Below, one piece after another: positions 24,044-32,973 of a DNA stretch of 64,000 nt. The notes under the pieces were generated by a model. It made no database searches. It was not told where the DNA came from and saw only the letters and a program-made list of their open reading frames with translations. Made by a program: the position numbers and the translations under genes. The stretch is from Emticicia soli (GTDB taxonomy: Bacteria; Bacteroidota; Bacteroidia; Cytophagales; Spirosomataceae). The stretch lies in NCBI RefSeq assembly GCF_037860775.1, contig NZ_JBBEWC010000008.1, positions 186,001 through 250,000 on the forward strand. The letters are read 5' to 3'. The number at the start of each line of letters is the position of its first letter. Positions within the stretch are counted from its first letter, which is position 1.

Positions 24044-26314
24044 TTATTTCGCATCAACTACTGCAATGGCAACCATGTTTACGATTTCTCGCACCGAGCT
24101 ACCTAGCTGCAATACGTGCACAGGTTTTTTCATACCAAGCAAAATAGGTCCAATCTTCTCAATATTGGCTATTTCTTTTACCAAGTTATACGCAATGTTC
24201 GAAGCCGATAGATTCGGGAAAATAAGCGTATTGGCACCACCATCTACCAAGTCGCAGAATGGGTGGTTTTCACGCAATAAATCCAAGTCAAACGGTAAGT
24301 GGGCTTGCATTTCACCGTCTACAATCATGGTCGGATGTTTCTCTTTCAGAATCGCCACTGCCTTTTGCATTTTTAGCGCATCTTCACCATCGGCACTACC
24401 AAAGTTAGAGTAAGTTAGTAAAGCAATTCTAGGCTTAATATTAAATTTCTCAACCTCTTTGGCTGCCAGTTCTGTAATCTCAACAATCTCTTCGGTTGTC
24501 GGGTTAAAGTTAACCGTAGTATCGGCAAGGAACAACGGACCAAAACGGCTCATCAGAATATACATACCCGAAACTTTCTTTACGCCCTCTTGTCGGCCAA
24601 CGATTTGAAGCGCAGGACGAACAGTTTCAGGATAATTACGGGTCATACCACCAATCATAGCATCGGCCTGGCCAGCTTCTACCATCATGGCACCAAAGTA
24701 GTTACGATTAAGCATCGATACCCTTGCCTCAAATTTATTCAGTCCTTTGCGCTTACGTTTTTCATAGAAAATATCGCCGAATTGCTGCAAACGAGCTTCT
24801 TCTTTTGGCGAGCGAGGGTCAATTATTTCAACCCCTGCCACATCAATATGGTTTTCTAATACCAATTGGTTAATGCGGTTTTCGTTACCCAATAAAATCG
24901 GAATAGCAATGCCATCGTCAATTACCTGTTGCGCAGCTTTCAATACCGTAAGGTTTTCGGCATCGGCAAAAACTACACGTTTAAGGTTTTGTTTAGCTTT
25001 GGTAATGATAACCTTGCTCAGGGTATTGTCTTGACCCAGACGTTTCGATAATTGCGTGTCGTAAGCCTCCCAATCAGTAATCGGAAATTTAGCCACGCCT
25101 GTATCCATAGCAGCTTTGGCTACGGCAGGGGCAACTGTGGTTAGCAAACGAGGGTCAACAGGTTTTGGAATAATGTATTTTTTACCAAAAATCATGTTGT
25201 TTTCGCCATAAGCCAGGTTTACAATATCAGGCACAGGCTTTTTAGCTAATTCAGCCAGGGCTCTTACAGCCGCCAGTTTCATTTCTTCGTTAATTACTTT
25301 CGAACGCACATCTAGCGCCCCTCTGAATATATAAGGGAAGCCCAATACGTTGTTTACCTGATTCGGGTAATCTGAACGACCCGTAGCAAAAATAATATCT
25401 TCACGTGCGGCCATTGCTTCGTCGTACGAAATCTCAGGCGTTGGGTTTGCCATAGCAAACACAATACAATCTTTTGCCATTGATTGTACCATTTCCTGCT
25501 TCAGTGTGTTCCCTTTCGATAAACCGATAAATACATCAGCACCATTTAAAGCCTCGGCTAATGTAGTTTCAGCAGCCATTGTATCGTTGGCAAATTCAAT
25601 TTTCTTGCCATCGAGGTTTGTACGACTAGGGTGAATAAGCCCTTTGCTATCGAACATAAAAATGTTCTTTTTCTGTGCGCCTAAACTATTGTATAAGCGA
25701 GTACAAGAAATAGCCGAAGCACCTGCGCCGTTGATAACGATGCGTACGTCTTCAAATTTCTTGTTTACCAACTCAAGAGCATTCAACAAGGCTGCGGCCG
25801 AGATAATGGCCGTTCCGTGTTGGTCGTCGTGCATTACCGGAATATTCATTTCGGCTTTCAGACGCTCCTCGATTTCAAAACACTCAGGTGCCGAAATATC
25901 TTCAAGATTCACACCGCCAAACGTTGGTTCAAGAATCTTTACTGTTCTTACAAACTCGTCAACATCTTTGGTATTTAATTCTATGTCGAACACATCAATA
26001 TCGGCATATATTTTAAATAAAAGCCCTTTCCCTTCCATTACAGGCTTTCCTGCTTCCGGCCCGATGTCGCCCAAACCTAATACCGCTGTGCCATTAGAAA
26101 TAACCGCTACCAGGTTTCCCTTGGCAGTGTATTTGTAAACATCTTCGGGGTTTTCAAAAATAGCCATACATGGGTCGGCAACCCCCGGCGAATAGGCTAG
26201 CGTTAAGTCTCTTTGCGTGGCTGTTTCTTTTGACGGAATCACCTCAATTTTGCCCGGTCTTCCTTTGGCATGGTAATATAAGGCTTCTTCTTTTAGTGTT
26301 TTCTTCGTACTCAT
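24044..26314 (-). CDS. maeB: NADP-dependent malic enzyme fused to a phosphotransacetylase-like domain
   Basis: A 756-residue MaeB-type fusion. The N-terminal part (about 1-415) is malic enzyme: TLAYSPGVADPC, VLGLGDIGPEAGKPVMEGKG (metal and substrate loop), HDDQHGTAIISAAALLNAL (catalytic), INGAGASAISCTRLY (NADP site). The C-terminal part (about 430-756) is phosphate acetyltransferase-like (GMTRNYPETVRPALQIVG, GPLFLADTTVN); in such fusions it is believed to be regulatory (acetyl-CoA sensing) rather than catalytic. The enzyme converts malate to pyruvate and CO2 with NADPH. The frame is open from 26353, but the ATG at 26314 (MSTKKTLKEEALYYHA) is the family start. A C4-dicarboxylate-type symporter gene precedes it on the same strand. 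Confidence 0.95.
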   Translation of the reverse strand: MSTKKTLKEEALYYHAKGRPGKIEVIPSKETATQRDLTLAYSPGVADPCMAIFENPEDVYKYTAKGNLVAVISNGTAVLGLGDIGPEAGKPVMEGKGLLFKIYADIDVFDIELNTKDVDEFVRTVKILEPTFGGVNLEDISAPECFEIEERLKAEMNIPVMHDDQHGTAIISAAALLNALELVNKKFEDVRIVINGAGASAISCTRLYNSLGAQKKNIFMFDSKGLIHPSRTNLDGKKIEFANDTMAAETTLAEALNGADVFIGLSKGNTLKQEMVQSMAKDCIVFAMANPTPEISYDEAMAAREDIIFATGRSDYPNQVNNVLGFPYIFRGALDVRSKVINEEMKLAAVRALAELAKKPVPDIVNLAYGENNMIFGKKYIIPKPVDPRLLTTVAPAVAKAAMDTGVAKFPITDWEAYDTQLSKRLGQDNTLSKVIITKAKQNLKRVVFADAENLTVLKAAQQVIDDGIAIPILLGNENRINQLVLENHIDVAGVEIIDPRSPKEEARLQQFGDIFYEKRKRKGLNKFEARVSMLNRNYFGAMMVEAGQADAMIGGMTRNYPETVRPALQIVGRQEGVKKVSGMYILMSRFGPLFLADTTVNFNPTTEEIVEITELAAKEVEKFNIKPRIALLTYSNFGSADGEDALKMQKAVAILKEKHPTMIVDGEMQAHLPFDLDLLRENHPFCDLVDGGANTLIFPNLSASNIAYNLVKEIANIEKIGPILLGMKKPVHVLQLGSSVREIVNMVAIAVVDAK

Positions 26315-26340
26315 TTCGAATAAGTTTTGTTTTCCAGGCG

Positions 26341-26348
26341 CAAAGGTA
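26341..26348 (-). promoter_or_regulatory. Candidate -7 element for maeB
   Basis: TACCTTTG on the - strand fits TAnnTTTG and lies 27 bp before the start at 26314. This would give a short leader. No TTTG is evident at -33. Confidence 0.45.
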
Positions 26349-26497
26349 CGCATAGAAAATTGTTAGATAGAAAGAAAAATGTTGTTTTAACCTATTGAAA
26401 GGCCATGAATGATAGTGTAATTGATGAAATATATTTGGAAATTGTTTGCTGTTTTTGATTGATAATAAAGAATAATATTTTAAAAATAGTCCGCTTC

Positions 26498-26625
26498 GTA
26501 GAGACGACATGCTGGCGTCTCCAAGGGTCTATAAATGTTTAAAATCTATCTATTGGGTTCTATTTATCAAATATCATTTTTTGGAATCAGACAGTCCAAT
26601 GGAGACGCCAGCATGTCGTCTCTAC
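26498..26625. repeat. GTAGAGAC...GTCTCTAC inverted repeat element, copy 1
   Basis: Perfect 25-bp arms, 26498-26522 (containing GACGACATGCTGGCGTCTCC) and 26601-26625, with a 78-bp AT-rich middle. The left arm and the next 13 bases (AAGGGTCTATAAA) are the same as in copy 2 at 63803. It lies in the 325-bp gap (26315-26639) between the dctA-like gene and maeB; the rest of the gap holds only the maeB promoter motif. Confidence 0.8.
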
Positions 26626-26639
26626 AAAAAATGAACCCA

Positions 26640-27950
26640 TTAATACTTAATATTATCAGAAATAATATCTTCAAATTTATCGACATTATTAAATGCCAGA
26701 TTCATTTTGTTGCGGTCGAATTCGTTTTCATTGTTTGAAATCCAGACCGTAGCCACACCATTGCCAATAAAATTGGTAATGGCACGGGCTTCGGACATAA
26801 AACGGTCGACACCCAGTAGCAAAGCAAGCCCTTCTACCGGGATGACTTTGATGGCCGATAGGGTAGAAGCCAACACAATAAAACCGCTGCCTGTTACGCC
26901 AGCTGCACCTTTCGATGTTACCATCAGAATACCGATGATTGTCAGAATCTGCTGAATATCGAGATGCACGTTAAACACCTGCGCCAGAAAAATAACCGCC
27001 ATTGATAGGTAAATAGTAGTGCCATCAAGATTAAAAGAGTACCCTGCCGGAACAACCAGCCCAACCACAGATTTTGAACAACCCATTTTTTCGAGTTTTT
27101 CCATTAGTGAGGGTAGCGCAGCTTCTGACGATGAAGTGCCTAATACAATCAGTAATTCTTCTCTGATGTATTTCAAGAACTTCAGCAGGCTTATTTTATA
27201 GTAATTCAGTATAAAATATAGCACCACAAACACAAAAATAGCCATTGTAGTATAAACCGTACCCATAAGTTTGGCTAGCGGAAGCAAGGTTTTGATACCA
27301 TATTTGGCTACTGTAAAGGCCATACCGCCAAAAGCACCGATAGGGGCAAACAACATAACTTTATGCAATGCCCAGAAAACTTTTTTAGAGATAGGCGTCA
27401 GGAAATTAACCACCGCTTGTCGGCCCGAATAATTGCTTAGTGAAATACCCAATACAATGGCTACAACCAGTACTTGAAGCGTTACGTTATCCCAGAAGAA
27501 TTTTATCCAACTGAAATCGTCGGCACTTTGGGTGTATTTAGAGATGTCGCCGCCCTTAATGTCTTTCGTAACAACGCCATCGCCGGGGCGAAGAATATTG
27601 GCAACCACAATGCCGACAATAAGCGCTACGGTTGTAACAACCTCAAAATAAATCAATGCTTTAGCACCTACTTTACCCACCTTCTTTAAATCACCCATCG
27701 AGATAATGCCCAATGTGATGGTTACGAAGATGATAGGGTTGATAAACAACTTAACGGTGCTGATAAAAATACTACTCAGAAACTCACTGAAAGTGTTTTT
27801 TATCTCAAATTCAGAAATAAGCAGATTAAATTTGAAACCTTTTTCGAAAATAGGATTTAAGGCAAACTCCGGGTTATAGTGGCCTAACAAAACACCACCT
27901 ATAATGGCCGTTAGTACCCAGAAGGTAAGATTGGTAAAAAGTTTTTTCAT
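26640..27950 (-). CDS. Dicarboxylate/amino acid:cation symporter (DctA/GltP type)
   Basis: A 436-residue DAACS-family transporter with about eight membrane helices and two re-entrant loops. Marks of the family are TSSSEAALPSLMEKLEKMG (HP1 serine-rich loop), GYSFNLDGTTIYLS (helix 7), and TSKGAAGVTGSGFIVLASTL (HP2), with a late DRFMSEARAITNFIGNGVAT segment that carries the substrate-binding Asp/Arg/Asn. It imports C4-dicarboxylates or acidic amino acids with Na+ or H+. The Arg in SEAR after the Asp and the malic enzyme gene next door favour C4-dicarboxylates such as malate or succinate, which is inference. An NTF2-like gene lies 17 bp upstream, so they probably form an operon. Confidence 0.92.
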   Translation of the reverse strand: MKKLFTNLTFWVLTAIIGGVLLGHYNPEFALNPIFEKGFKFNLLISEFEIKNTFSEFLSSIFISTVKLFINPIIFVTITLGIISMGDLKKVGKVGAKALIYFEVVTTVALIVGIVVANILRPGDGVVTKDIKGGDISKYTQSADDFSWIKFFWDNVTLQVLVVAIVLGISLSNYSGRQAVVNFLTPISKKVFWALHKVMLFAPIGAFGGMAFTVAKYGIKTLLPLAKLMGTVYTTMAIFVFVVLYFILNYYKISLLKFLKYIREELLIVLGTSSSEAALPSLMEKLEKMGCSKSVVGLVVPAGYSFNLDGTTIYLSMAVIFLAQVFNVHLDIQQILTIIGILMVTSKGAAGVTGSGFIVLASTLSAIKVIPVEGLALLLGVDRFMSEARAITNFIGNGVATVWISNNENEFDRNKMNLAFNNVDKFEDIISDNIKY

Positions 27951-27967
27951 TCGGTGTCAGGCTCAGG

Positions 27968-28459
27968 TTATAGTTTTTTCCCTTTCAGGAACATGGTTTC
28001 TGTTATGTCTTTACTTGTATCGCTATCGAGGGCTATTTTCCAACGTCTATCGAATTTTCGTAAAACGACTGTGAATTTGCCATAAAAATAGCTGATTTTT
28101 CCTGTTGACTCCGTGATGGTAATTTTATAATAGCCTGTTTCATAGGCTGTAGTTTCGTTATGAATGCGCTCTTCGAAGCTAAACTCAATGGCTTGCTTCC
28201 TTTTGTGGCGCATGTTATATTCGTTGTTTTGCTGATTGTTATAACTGTATTCGTCGAACGTATAGATTTTTTTTGCATCAACAGGCACACGTATGAGGTC
28301 TCTTGTATGCAGATTCATGAAACCAAAGGCATCCAGATTACCGTAGGTTTTAATAAAAGGTAACCAAACCTGATTGTTAATTTCGGTTTCGATATTATCA
28401 GACTGGGCTATTACGGTAAAAAAACTACACATCAGAAGTGCACAGAGTAGTGTTTTCAT
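27968..28459 (-). CDS. Secreted NTF2-like (DUF4440/SnoaL-type) protein
   Basis: A 163-residue protein with signal peptide (MKTLLCALLMCSFFTVIAQ). The rest has the pattern of the NTF2/SnoaL-like fold: an N-terminal helix leading to WLPFIKTYGNLDAFGFMNLHT, a segment FSFEERIHNETTAYETGYYKI, and the last strands YFYGKFTVVLRKFDRRWKIALDSD, which match DUF4440-like proteins. Such domains are mostly small-ligand binders; no catalytic residue can be named. It precedes the dicarboxylate symporter by 17 bp, suggesting co-expression, but a role in transport is not shown. Confidence 0.7.
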   Translation of the reverse strand: MKTLLCALLMCSFFTVIAQSDNIETEINNQVWLPFIKTYGNLDAFGFMNLHTRDLIRVPVDAKKIYTFDEYSYNNQQNNEYNMRHKRKQAIEFSFEERIHNETTAYETGYYKITITESTGKISYFYGKFTVVLRKFDRRWKIALDSDTSKDITETMFLKGKKL

Positions 28460-28579
28460 GCGTTTGATGACGAATTGCTATATAATTAGGTTACAAAAGC
28501 GTGTTTAAGTATGCTTTAAAACAAATGTAAGAATTTAATTCTATCAAAAAATAGCGATTTGCTTCTTTTCTTTCATTTT

Positions 28580-28595
28580 TGAGTATTGATACTCA
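28580..28595. promoter_or_regulatory. Perfect 16-bp dyad upstream of the ABC exporter
   Basis: TGAGTATTGATACTCA (7-bp arms, 2-bp centre) lies 79 bp before the exporter start at 28675. It is a possible operator. The 28460-28674 gap otherwise contains AT-rich divergent leader DNA with no other clear element. Confidence 0.3.
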
Positions 28596-28674
28596 CAACA
28601 GTAAAAGCAATAAAGCAAGTTGAACCTAAACTGCTTGCACTTGTGTTAAATCTTCAAAACGACACGACAGAGAA

Positions 28675-30498
28675 ATGGCTACTGCACCTAAAGAAGAAAA
28701 AATAGATATACGTCAACGGCTGAAAGCACTCAATAATCTGCCTACTTTTATCAAAGAAGTTTACCAGACCTCGCCTGCGTTGGCATCAGGCAATATTGTA
28801 CTTAGGCTTATTCGTTCGGTTATTCCCTTGCTGGTTTTATACACAGCCAAATTGTTGATTGATGAAGTAATAAAACTTTTTAATACAAAATCAGACGATT
28901 TTAACCATTTGTGGCTTTTGCTCGGCATAGAGTTTGGCTTGGTGATTATCAGCGATATATTGGCAAGAGGCATAAGCCTTACTGATAGCTTATTAGGTGA
29001 TACGTTTGCCAATAAAACATCAGTTAAATTGATGGAACACGCCGCATCGCTCGATTTGGCGCAATTTGAAGATGCTACTTTTTATGATAAACTCGAGCGG
29101 GCTCGCCAGCAGGTTTCCGGCCGAACGGCCCTGCTTTCGCAAACTTTGGCACAAGGGCAAGACGCCATTACAATGGGAAGTTTACTGGTAGGTTTGTTTG
29201 CCTTCAATCCGTGGTTGATTCTTTTGTTGTTGGTAGCGGTTATTCCGTCTTTTATCGGTGAGTTGCATTTCAATGCACGAAGCTATTCGCTGCAAAGAGG
29301 CTGGACACCCCAACGGCGTGAACTAGATTATTACCGCTACATAGGTGCCAGTGATGAAACCGCCAAAGAAGTAAAACTCTTCGGCCTCTCAGGTTTCTTG
29401 ATTGAGCGATTTCGTAATTTATCGACACGCTATTTTAACGAAAACAAAAAACTGTCTATCCAACGGGCATCGTGGGGGACTTTGCTTGTGGCAATAGGCA
29501 CGGTAGGATATTTTTCGGCTTATAGCATCATTGTTTTTGAAACCGTGAAGGGCGTGGTGAGTATCGGTAGCCTTACTTTCCTGACAGGTTCGTTCCGACA
29601 ATTACAGTCATTGTTAGAAGGCATTTTAGGTCGCTTTACAAGTATTTCGCAGGGCGCACTTTACCTTAACGATTTGTTTGATTTCTATAAAATCATACCT
29701 ACCATTATTTCTCCGGCCAAACCTAGGCCAATTCCGAATCCGATACGTGAGGGTTTTGTATTTGAGAATGTGGGCTTTAAATATCCTAATTCTGAGCGGT
29801 GGGCAACCCGTGGTTTGAGTTTTACCTTAAAAGTTGGCGAAAAACTGGCTTTAGTTGGCGAGAATGGCTCAGGCAAAACTACCTTGGTAAAACTATTGGC
29901 TCGCTTGTATGACCCTGATGAGGGTAGAATTTTGCTCGATGGTTATGATTTAAGAGAATACGACCTAACAGAACTACGCCAGCAAATAGGCGTTATTTTT
30001 CAGGATTTCCAACGTTTTCAGTTTACAGCCGGTGATAATATTGCTGTGGGTGACATTGAATCATTAGATATACAAAGCGAGCTGGAAAGAGCCGCCGAAC
30101 AAAGTCTGGCCGATACGGTAATTGAAAAACTACCACTTAAATACACTCAACCACTAGGGCGACGCTTTGCCAAAGGTGTAGAATTATCGGGCGGAGAATG
30201 GCAGAAAGTAGCCCTCGCCAGAGCTTACCTGCGAGAAGCCAATGTAATTATATTGGACGAACCCACCGCCGCCCTCGATGCCCGTGCCGAGTACGAGGTG
30301 TTCCGCCGCTTTGCCGAACTCACAAAAGGCAAAACAGCCGTGCTTATCTCTCACCGATTCTCAACCGTTCGCATGGCCGACCGCATTCTGGTTTTAGACA
30401 AAGGCCAATTGTTAGAAATAGGCAGCCACGAAGAACTACTCGCCAAAAACGGCCGCTACGCCGAGTTGTTTTACTTGCAGGCTGAGGGGTATAGGTAG
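28675..30498 (+). CDS. ABC exporter, fused permease and ATPase
   Basis: A 607-residue half-transporter. The N-terminal membrane domain (about residues 30-330) has six predicted helices. The ATPase domain (about 365-600) has Walker A GENGSGKTT, Q-loop IGVIFQDFQRF, signature LSGGEWQKVALARAYLR, Walker B NVIILDEPTAALD and the H-switch LISHRFSTVR. It would act as a homodimer or with a partner. Proteins of this group export lipids, peptides or drugs; nothing here decides which. The Q-loop and signature (SGGEWQK) resemble a branch of exporters often of unknown cargo. It is probably monocistronic; alkB follows 100 bp later. Confidence 0.92.
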   Translation: MATAPKEEKIDIRQRLKALNNLPTFIKEVYQTSPALASGNIVLRLIRSVIPLLVLYTAKLLIDEVIKLFNTKSDDFNHLWLLLGIEFGLVIISDILARGISLTDSLLGDTFANKTSVKLMEHAASLDLAQFEDATFYDKLERARQQVSGRTALLSQTLAQGQDAITMGSLLVGLFAFNPWLILLLLVAVIPSFIGELHFNARSYSLQRGWTPQRRELDYYRYIGASDETAKEVKLFGLSGFLIERFRNLSTRYFNENKKLSIQRASWGTLLVAIGTVGYFSAYSIIVFETVKGVVSIGSLTFLTGSFRQLQSLLEGILGRFTSISQGALYLNDLFDFYKIIPTIISPAKPRPIPNPIREGFVFENVGFKYPNSERWATRGLSFTLKVGEKLALVGENGSGKTTLVKLLARLYDPDEGRILLDGYDLREYDLTELRQQIGVIFQDFQRFQFTAGDNIAVGDIESLDIQSELERAAEQSLADTVIEKLPLKYTQPLGRRFAKGVELSGGEWQKVALARAYLREANVIILDEPTAALDARAEYEVFRRFAELTKGKTAVLISHRFSTVRMADRILVLDKGQLLEIGSHEELLAKNGRYAELFYLQAEGYR

Positions 30499-30553
30499 GG
30501 GAGTGCTTAAGATAATTTGCACCACAATTAATCAATAATTGCATCTGGATTAT

Positions 30554-30561
30554 TATATTTG
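30554..30561 (+). promoter_or_regulatory. Candidate -7 element for alkB
   Basis: TATATTTG fits TAnnTTTG and lies 38 bp before the alkB-like start at 30599. No TTTG at the right distance for -33 is seen. Confidence 0.35.
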
Positions 30562-30598
30562 TGATACTGTGACAGATTAAGTAAAACACAATTTTAAA

Positions 30599-31111
30599 AT
30601 GGAAGGGATTCTTCACGTCAATCAATTTATTGACAATCACAAAGAATTATTCGAGTTGCTTACTAAAGAAGTTAATTGGGATAGCCAGATGGCTGCCCGT
30701 AAAACGGCTAGCTTTGGTAAAGCCTATAATTATTCCCAAATAGCTTATCCGTATCAGGCATTTCTGCCAGAGTTAGAAAAAATCATTGAGAAGTTAGTGC
30801 CTGTTATTGGTTTTAAGCCTAATAACTGTCTGATTAATTATTATCTTGATGGTAAGTCAAAAATGGGGTATCATTCCGACCAGATTGACATTTTAGAGCC
30901 TCAAACCGGAATCGCCATCGTTTCCTTGGGTGAAACCCGTACGTTGAAATTCAGAAATATAGCAGACCCAGAAGAATATATCAGTTATGACTTGCCCTCA
31001 GGAAGCCTGATATACATGACACAGGAGATTCAGCAACAGTGGCAACACGCCATTCCGAAATCAGATACTGAAAATGGTAGGATTAGTTTGACTTTTAGAG
31101 AGATGAAGTAA
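30599..31111 (+). CDS. AlkB-like 2-oxoglutarate/Fe(II) dioxygenase
   Basis: A 170-residue enzyme of the AlkB superfamily. The Fe(II) ligands are His92 and Asp94 in GYHSDQ and His150 in WQHAIPKS; the 2-oxoglutarate-binding arginines are Arg161 and Arg167 in GRISLTFREM. The substrate loop and the Asn/Tyr pair (NNCLINYYLDG) are as in DNA-repair members. Family function is oxidative demethylation of alkylated bases (1-methyladenine, 3-methylcytosine). The next gene starts 2 bp after its stop, so the two are probably co-transcribed, although the next gene looks like an accessory one. It could also act on RNA or proteins. Confidence 0.9.
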   Translation: MEGILHVNQFIDNHKELFELLTKEVNWDSQMAARKTASFGKAYNYSQIAYPYQAFLPELEKIIEKLVPVIGFKPNNCLINYYLDGKSKMGYHSDQIDILEPQTGIAIVSLGETRTLKFRNIADPEEYISYDLPSGSLIYMTQEIQQQWQHAIPKSDTENGRISLTFREMK

Positions 31112-31113
31112 CC

Positions 31114-31812
31114 ATGATTGATAGGACTGAAATATTAAGACAATTAGATTCTGAAGCAGAAGCATATGTTTTTCCTATGCTTGATAATGGTTACTCTTTT
31201 CACGGGGATCAAAAGATGACCATTTTTAGAGACGAAAAAAGGTGGGCGATTTTGATTGAGGTTTTAGATTATTTTAATCGAGAACAAGGTTTAGATGGAA
31301 TCTCATCTACATCAGCTATTTTTGGCAATTGCTTGATTGGATGGGGCGATAGATTTAAATATTTCGCATCTGATAATGACGCTCCTGCTTTTTTGTATGA
31401 AGAAGGAACAGGAATCGAATATTTAAATGATGAAGCCAAGAGTATAAATATCAGAAATACTGTTGTGCCTATCATATTTGATAAAGAACATTATAAATTA
31501 AAGGGGATTGAGTTTGAATACGAAGATAAAATTACTCCATGGGAATTTATGCGTGGGCTAATACCTGAGTATTCTCATTTATTCTGGTTGACAAGAGAGG
31601 AAATTTCTGATAAAATCCCTAAAGATTTACCTGTTTTTATGACTTTACATAATTGGCATCACCCTGATTTAGCAATAGAAGAAAAACCTAGTGATAAAGA
31701 AACGTTTCAGCAATTAGCTGATGCTATTCTTACAGGCGATGTCAGTTTATATAATCCAACTGAAATGGTAAATACCCATTGGTCGAATTGGCCAGAGGGT
31801 GGACGGTGTTAA
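31114..31812 (+). CDS. DUF7003-like protein of unknown function
   Basis: A 232-residue soluble protein without signal peptide. Its start, ILRQLDSEAEAYVFPMLDNG, followed by YSFHGDQKMTIFRDEKRWAI and ISSTSAIFGNC, resembles a family of uncharacterised proteins labelled DUF7003 (recalled, not checked). The rest is acidic, with WHHPDLAIEEKPSDKETFQQLADAILTGD near the end. It follows alkB by 2 bp and precedes the ATPase gene by 87 bp. Members of similar families are sometimes immunity-like proteins; there is no toxin beside this one, so no function is proposed. The region is visibly more AT-rich than the flanking genes. Confidence 0.6.
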   Translation: MIDRTEILRQLDSEAEAYVFPMLDNGYSFHGDQKMTIFRDEKRWAILIEVLDYFNREQGLDGISSTSAIFGNCLIGWGDRFKYFASDNDAPAFLYEEGTGIEYLNDEAKSINIRNTVVPIIFDKEHYKLKGIEFEYEDKITPWEFMRGLIPEYSHLFWLTREEISDKIPKDLPVFMTLHNWHHPDLAIEEKPSDKETFQQLADAILTGDVSLYNPTEMVNTHWSNWPEGGRC

Positions 31813-31899
31813 AATGAAAAGCGTGACGGCTGATATTTATAACGCCTAATTTATATCTTTGTCAATAGAAGCAATAATTAATAGGCTTTAAAAAGAGAA

Positions 31900-32973
31900 A
31901 TGGAAAGAATAGAAATTAAAGGATATAAATCAATAAAAGAATTGGATTTGCCACTGCGCCCAATTAATATTTTGATTGGCGCAAACGGGAGTGGTAAAAG
32001 TAATTTCCTGTCTTTTTTTGATTTCCTTAAGCAGATTTATAGAAGAAATCTTCAAGAATTTGTTGCACTTAAAGGTGTGGATACTTTTTTGCATAAAGGC
32101 GATAAAGTTACTGAGGAAATTTCGGCTCATTTATTCTTTAATCAGACTAATGGATATTCATTCACATTAAAAAAGGGCGATGCCGGATTCATATTTACCA
32201 AAGAAGGAATGTGGTACAGTAATAACTCTTTTCAGGGAAATGTAATTGATATAGCATCATTTGGTAATGAATCTACATTAAGACATCAGACATTTCCAGA
32301 AGCAGATTATTTAAGAGATTATCTCTATCGTCTCTCAAAATATCATTTTCACGATACTGGAGAAAACTCTCCCTTCAATAAAGAGTCAAACATTGAAAAT
32401 GATAAGTACTCTCTTTATGAAAAAGGAGAGAATATAGCTGCGTTTTTGTATAATATTTTAAATGAACACCCTAAGGTTTATAATTTTGTAGTAAAGACTA
32501 TTCAATCAATAGCCCCCTATTTTTTAGACTTTTTTCTAAGACCTGAAGCAAGTGGGAATATTAAATTAAGATGGCAAAGTAAATATTCTTCAACAATTTA
32601 TGGAGTTAATGATTTGTCTGATGGAACAATTAGATTCATTGCCTTAACGGTTCTATTTATGCAACCTAATCTACCGGAAACCATTATAATTGATGAACCC
32701 GAATTAGGGCTGCATCCAACTGCCATTGCGAAACTGGCTGGTTTGATAAAATCGGTAGCTGCCAAAGACTGTCAGGTTATAATTGCTACACAGTCCACCG
32801 ATTTGATAAGCCATTTTGAGCCGGAAGACATTATTACAGTTGATCAGATAAATGGCGAAAGTGTGTTTAAAAGATTGAGTTCAGATACCCTTGAATTATG
32901 GTTAGAAGATTATACGATTGATGATTTGTGGAAGAGAAATATTATTAACTCTGGCCAACCTAATTTTAATTAA
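31900..32973 (+). CDS. AAA/ABC-type ATPase of the RecF/OLD-like group
   Basis: A 357-residue P-loop ATPase. The N-terminus IEIKGYKSIKELDLPLRPIN leads into Walker A GANGSGKSN (residues 27-35), and the C-terminal part has an ABC-type signature region DLSDGTIRFIALTVLF, Walker B TIIIDEPELGLHP with the catalytic Glu, and ATQSTDLISHF as switch. It belongs to the AAA_21 group, related to RecF, OLD and RloA-type ATPases. No nuclease domain is fused to it; that part is in the next gene, whose start overlaps its stop (TAATG), a sign of translational coupling. This two-gene form resembles AbiL/RloAB-type or OLD-like phage-defence pairs, but a defence role is inference. Confidence 0.85.
   Translation: MERIEIKGYKSIKELDLPLRPINILIGANGSGKSNFLSFFDFLKQIYRRNLQEFVALKGVDTFLHKGDKVTEEISAHLFFNQTNGYSFTLKKGDAGFIFTKEGMWYSNNSFQGNVIDIASFGNESTLRHQTFPEADYLRDYLYRLSKYHFHDTGENSPFNKESNIENDKYSLYEKGENIAAFLYNILNEHPKVYNFVVKTIQSIAPYFLDFFLRPEASGNIKLRWQSKYSSTIYGVNDLSDGTIRFIALTVLFMQPNLPETIIIDEPELGLHPTAIAKLAGLIKSVAAKDCQVIIATQSTDLISHFEPEDIITVDQINGESVFKRLSSDTLELWLEDYTIDDLWKRNIINSGQPNFN

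Noticed and set aside
25644..26138. 164-residue + strand frame inside the malic enzyme gene
   Set aside because: Complement of conserved malic enzyme coding sequence; composition (Ser/Phe/Thr rich) is that of an antisense shadow.
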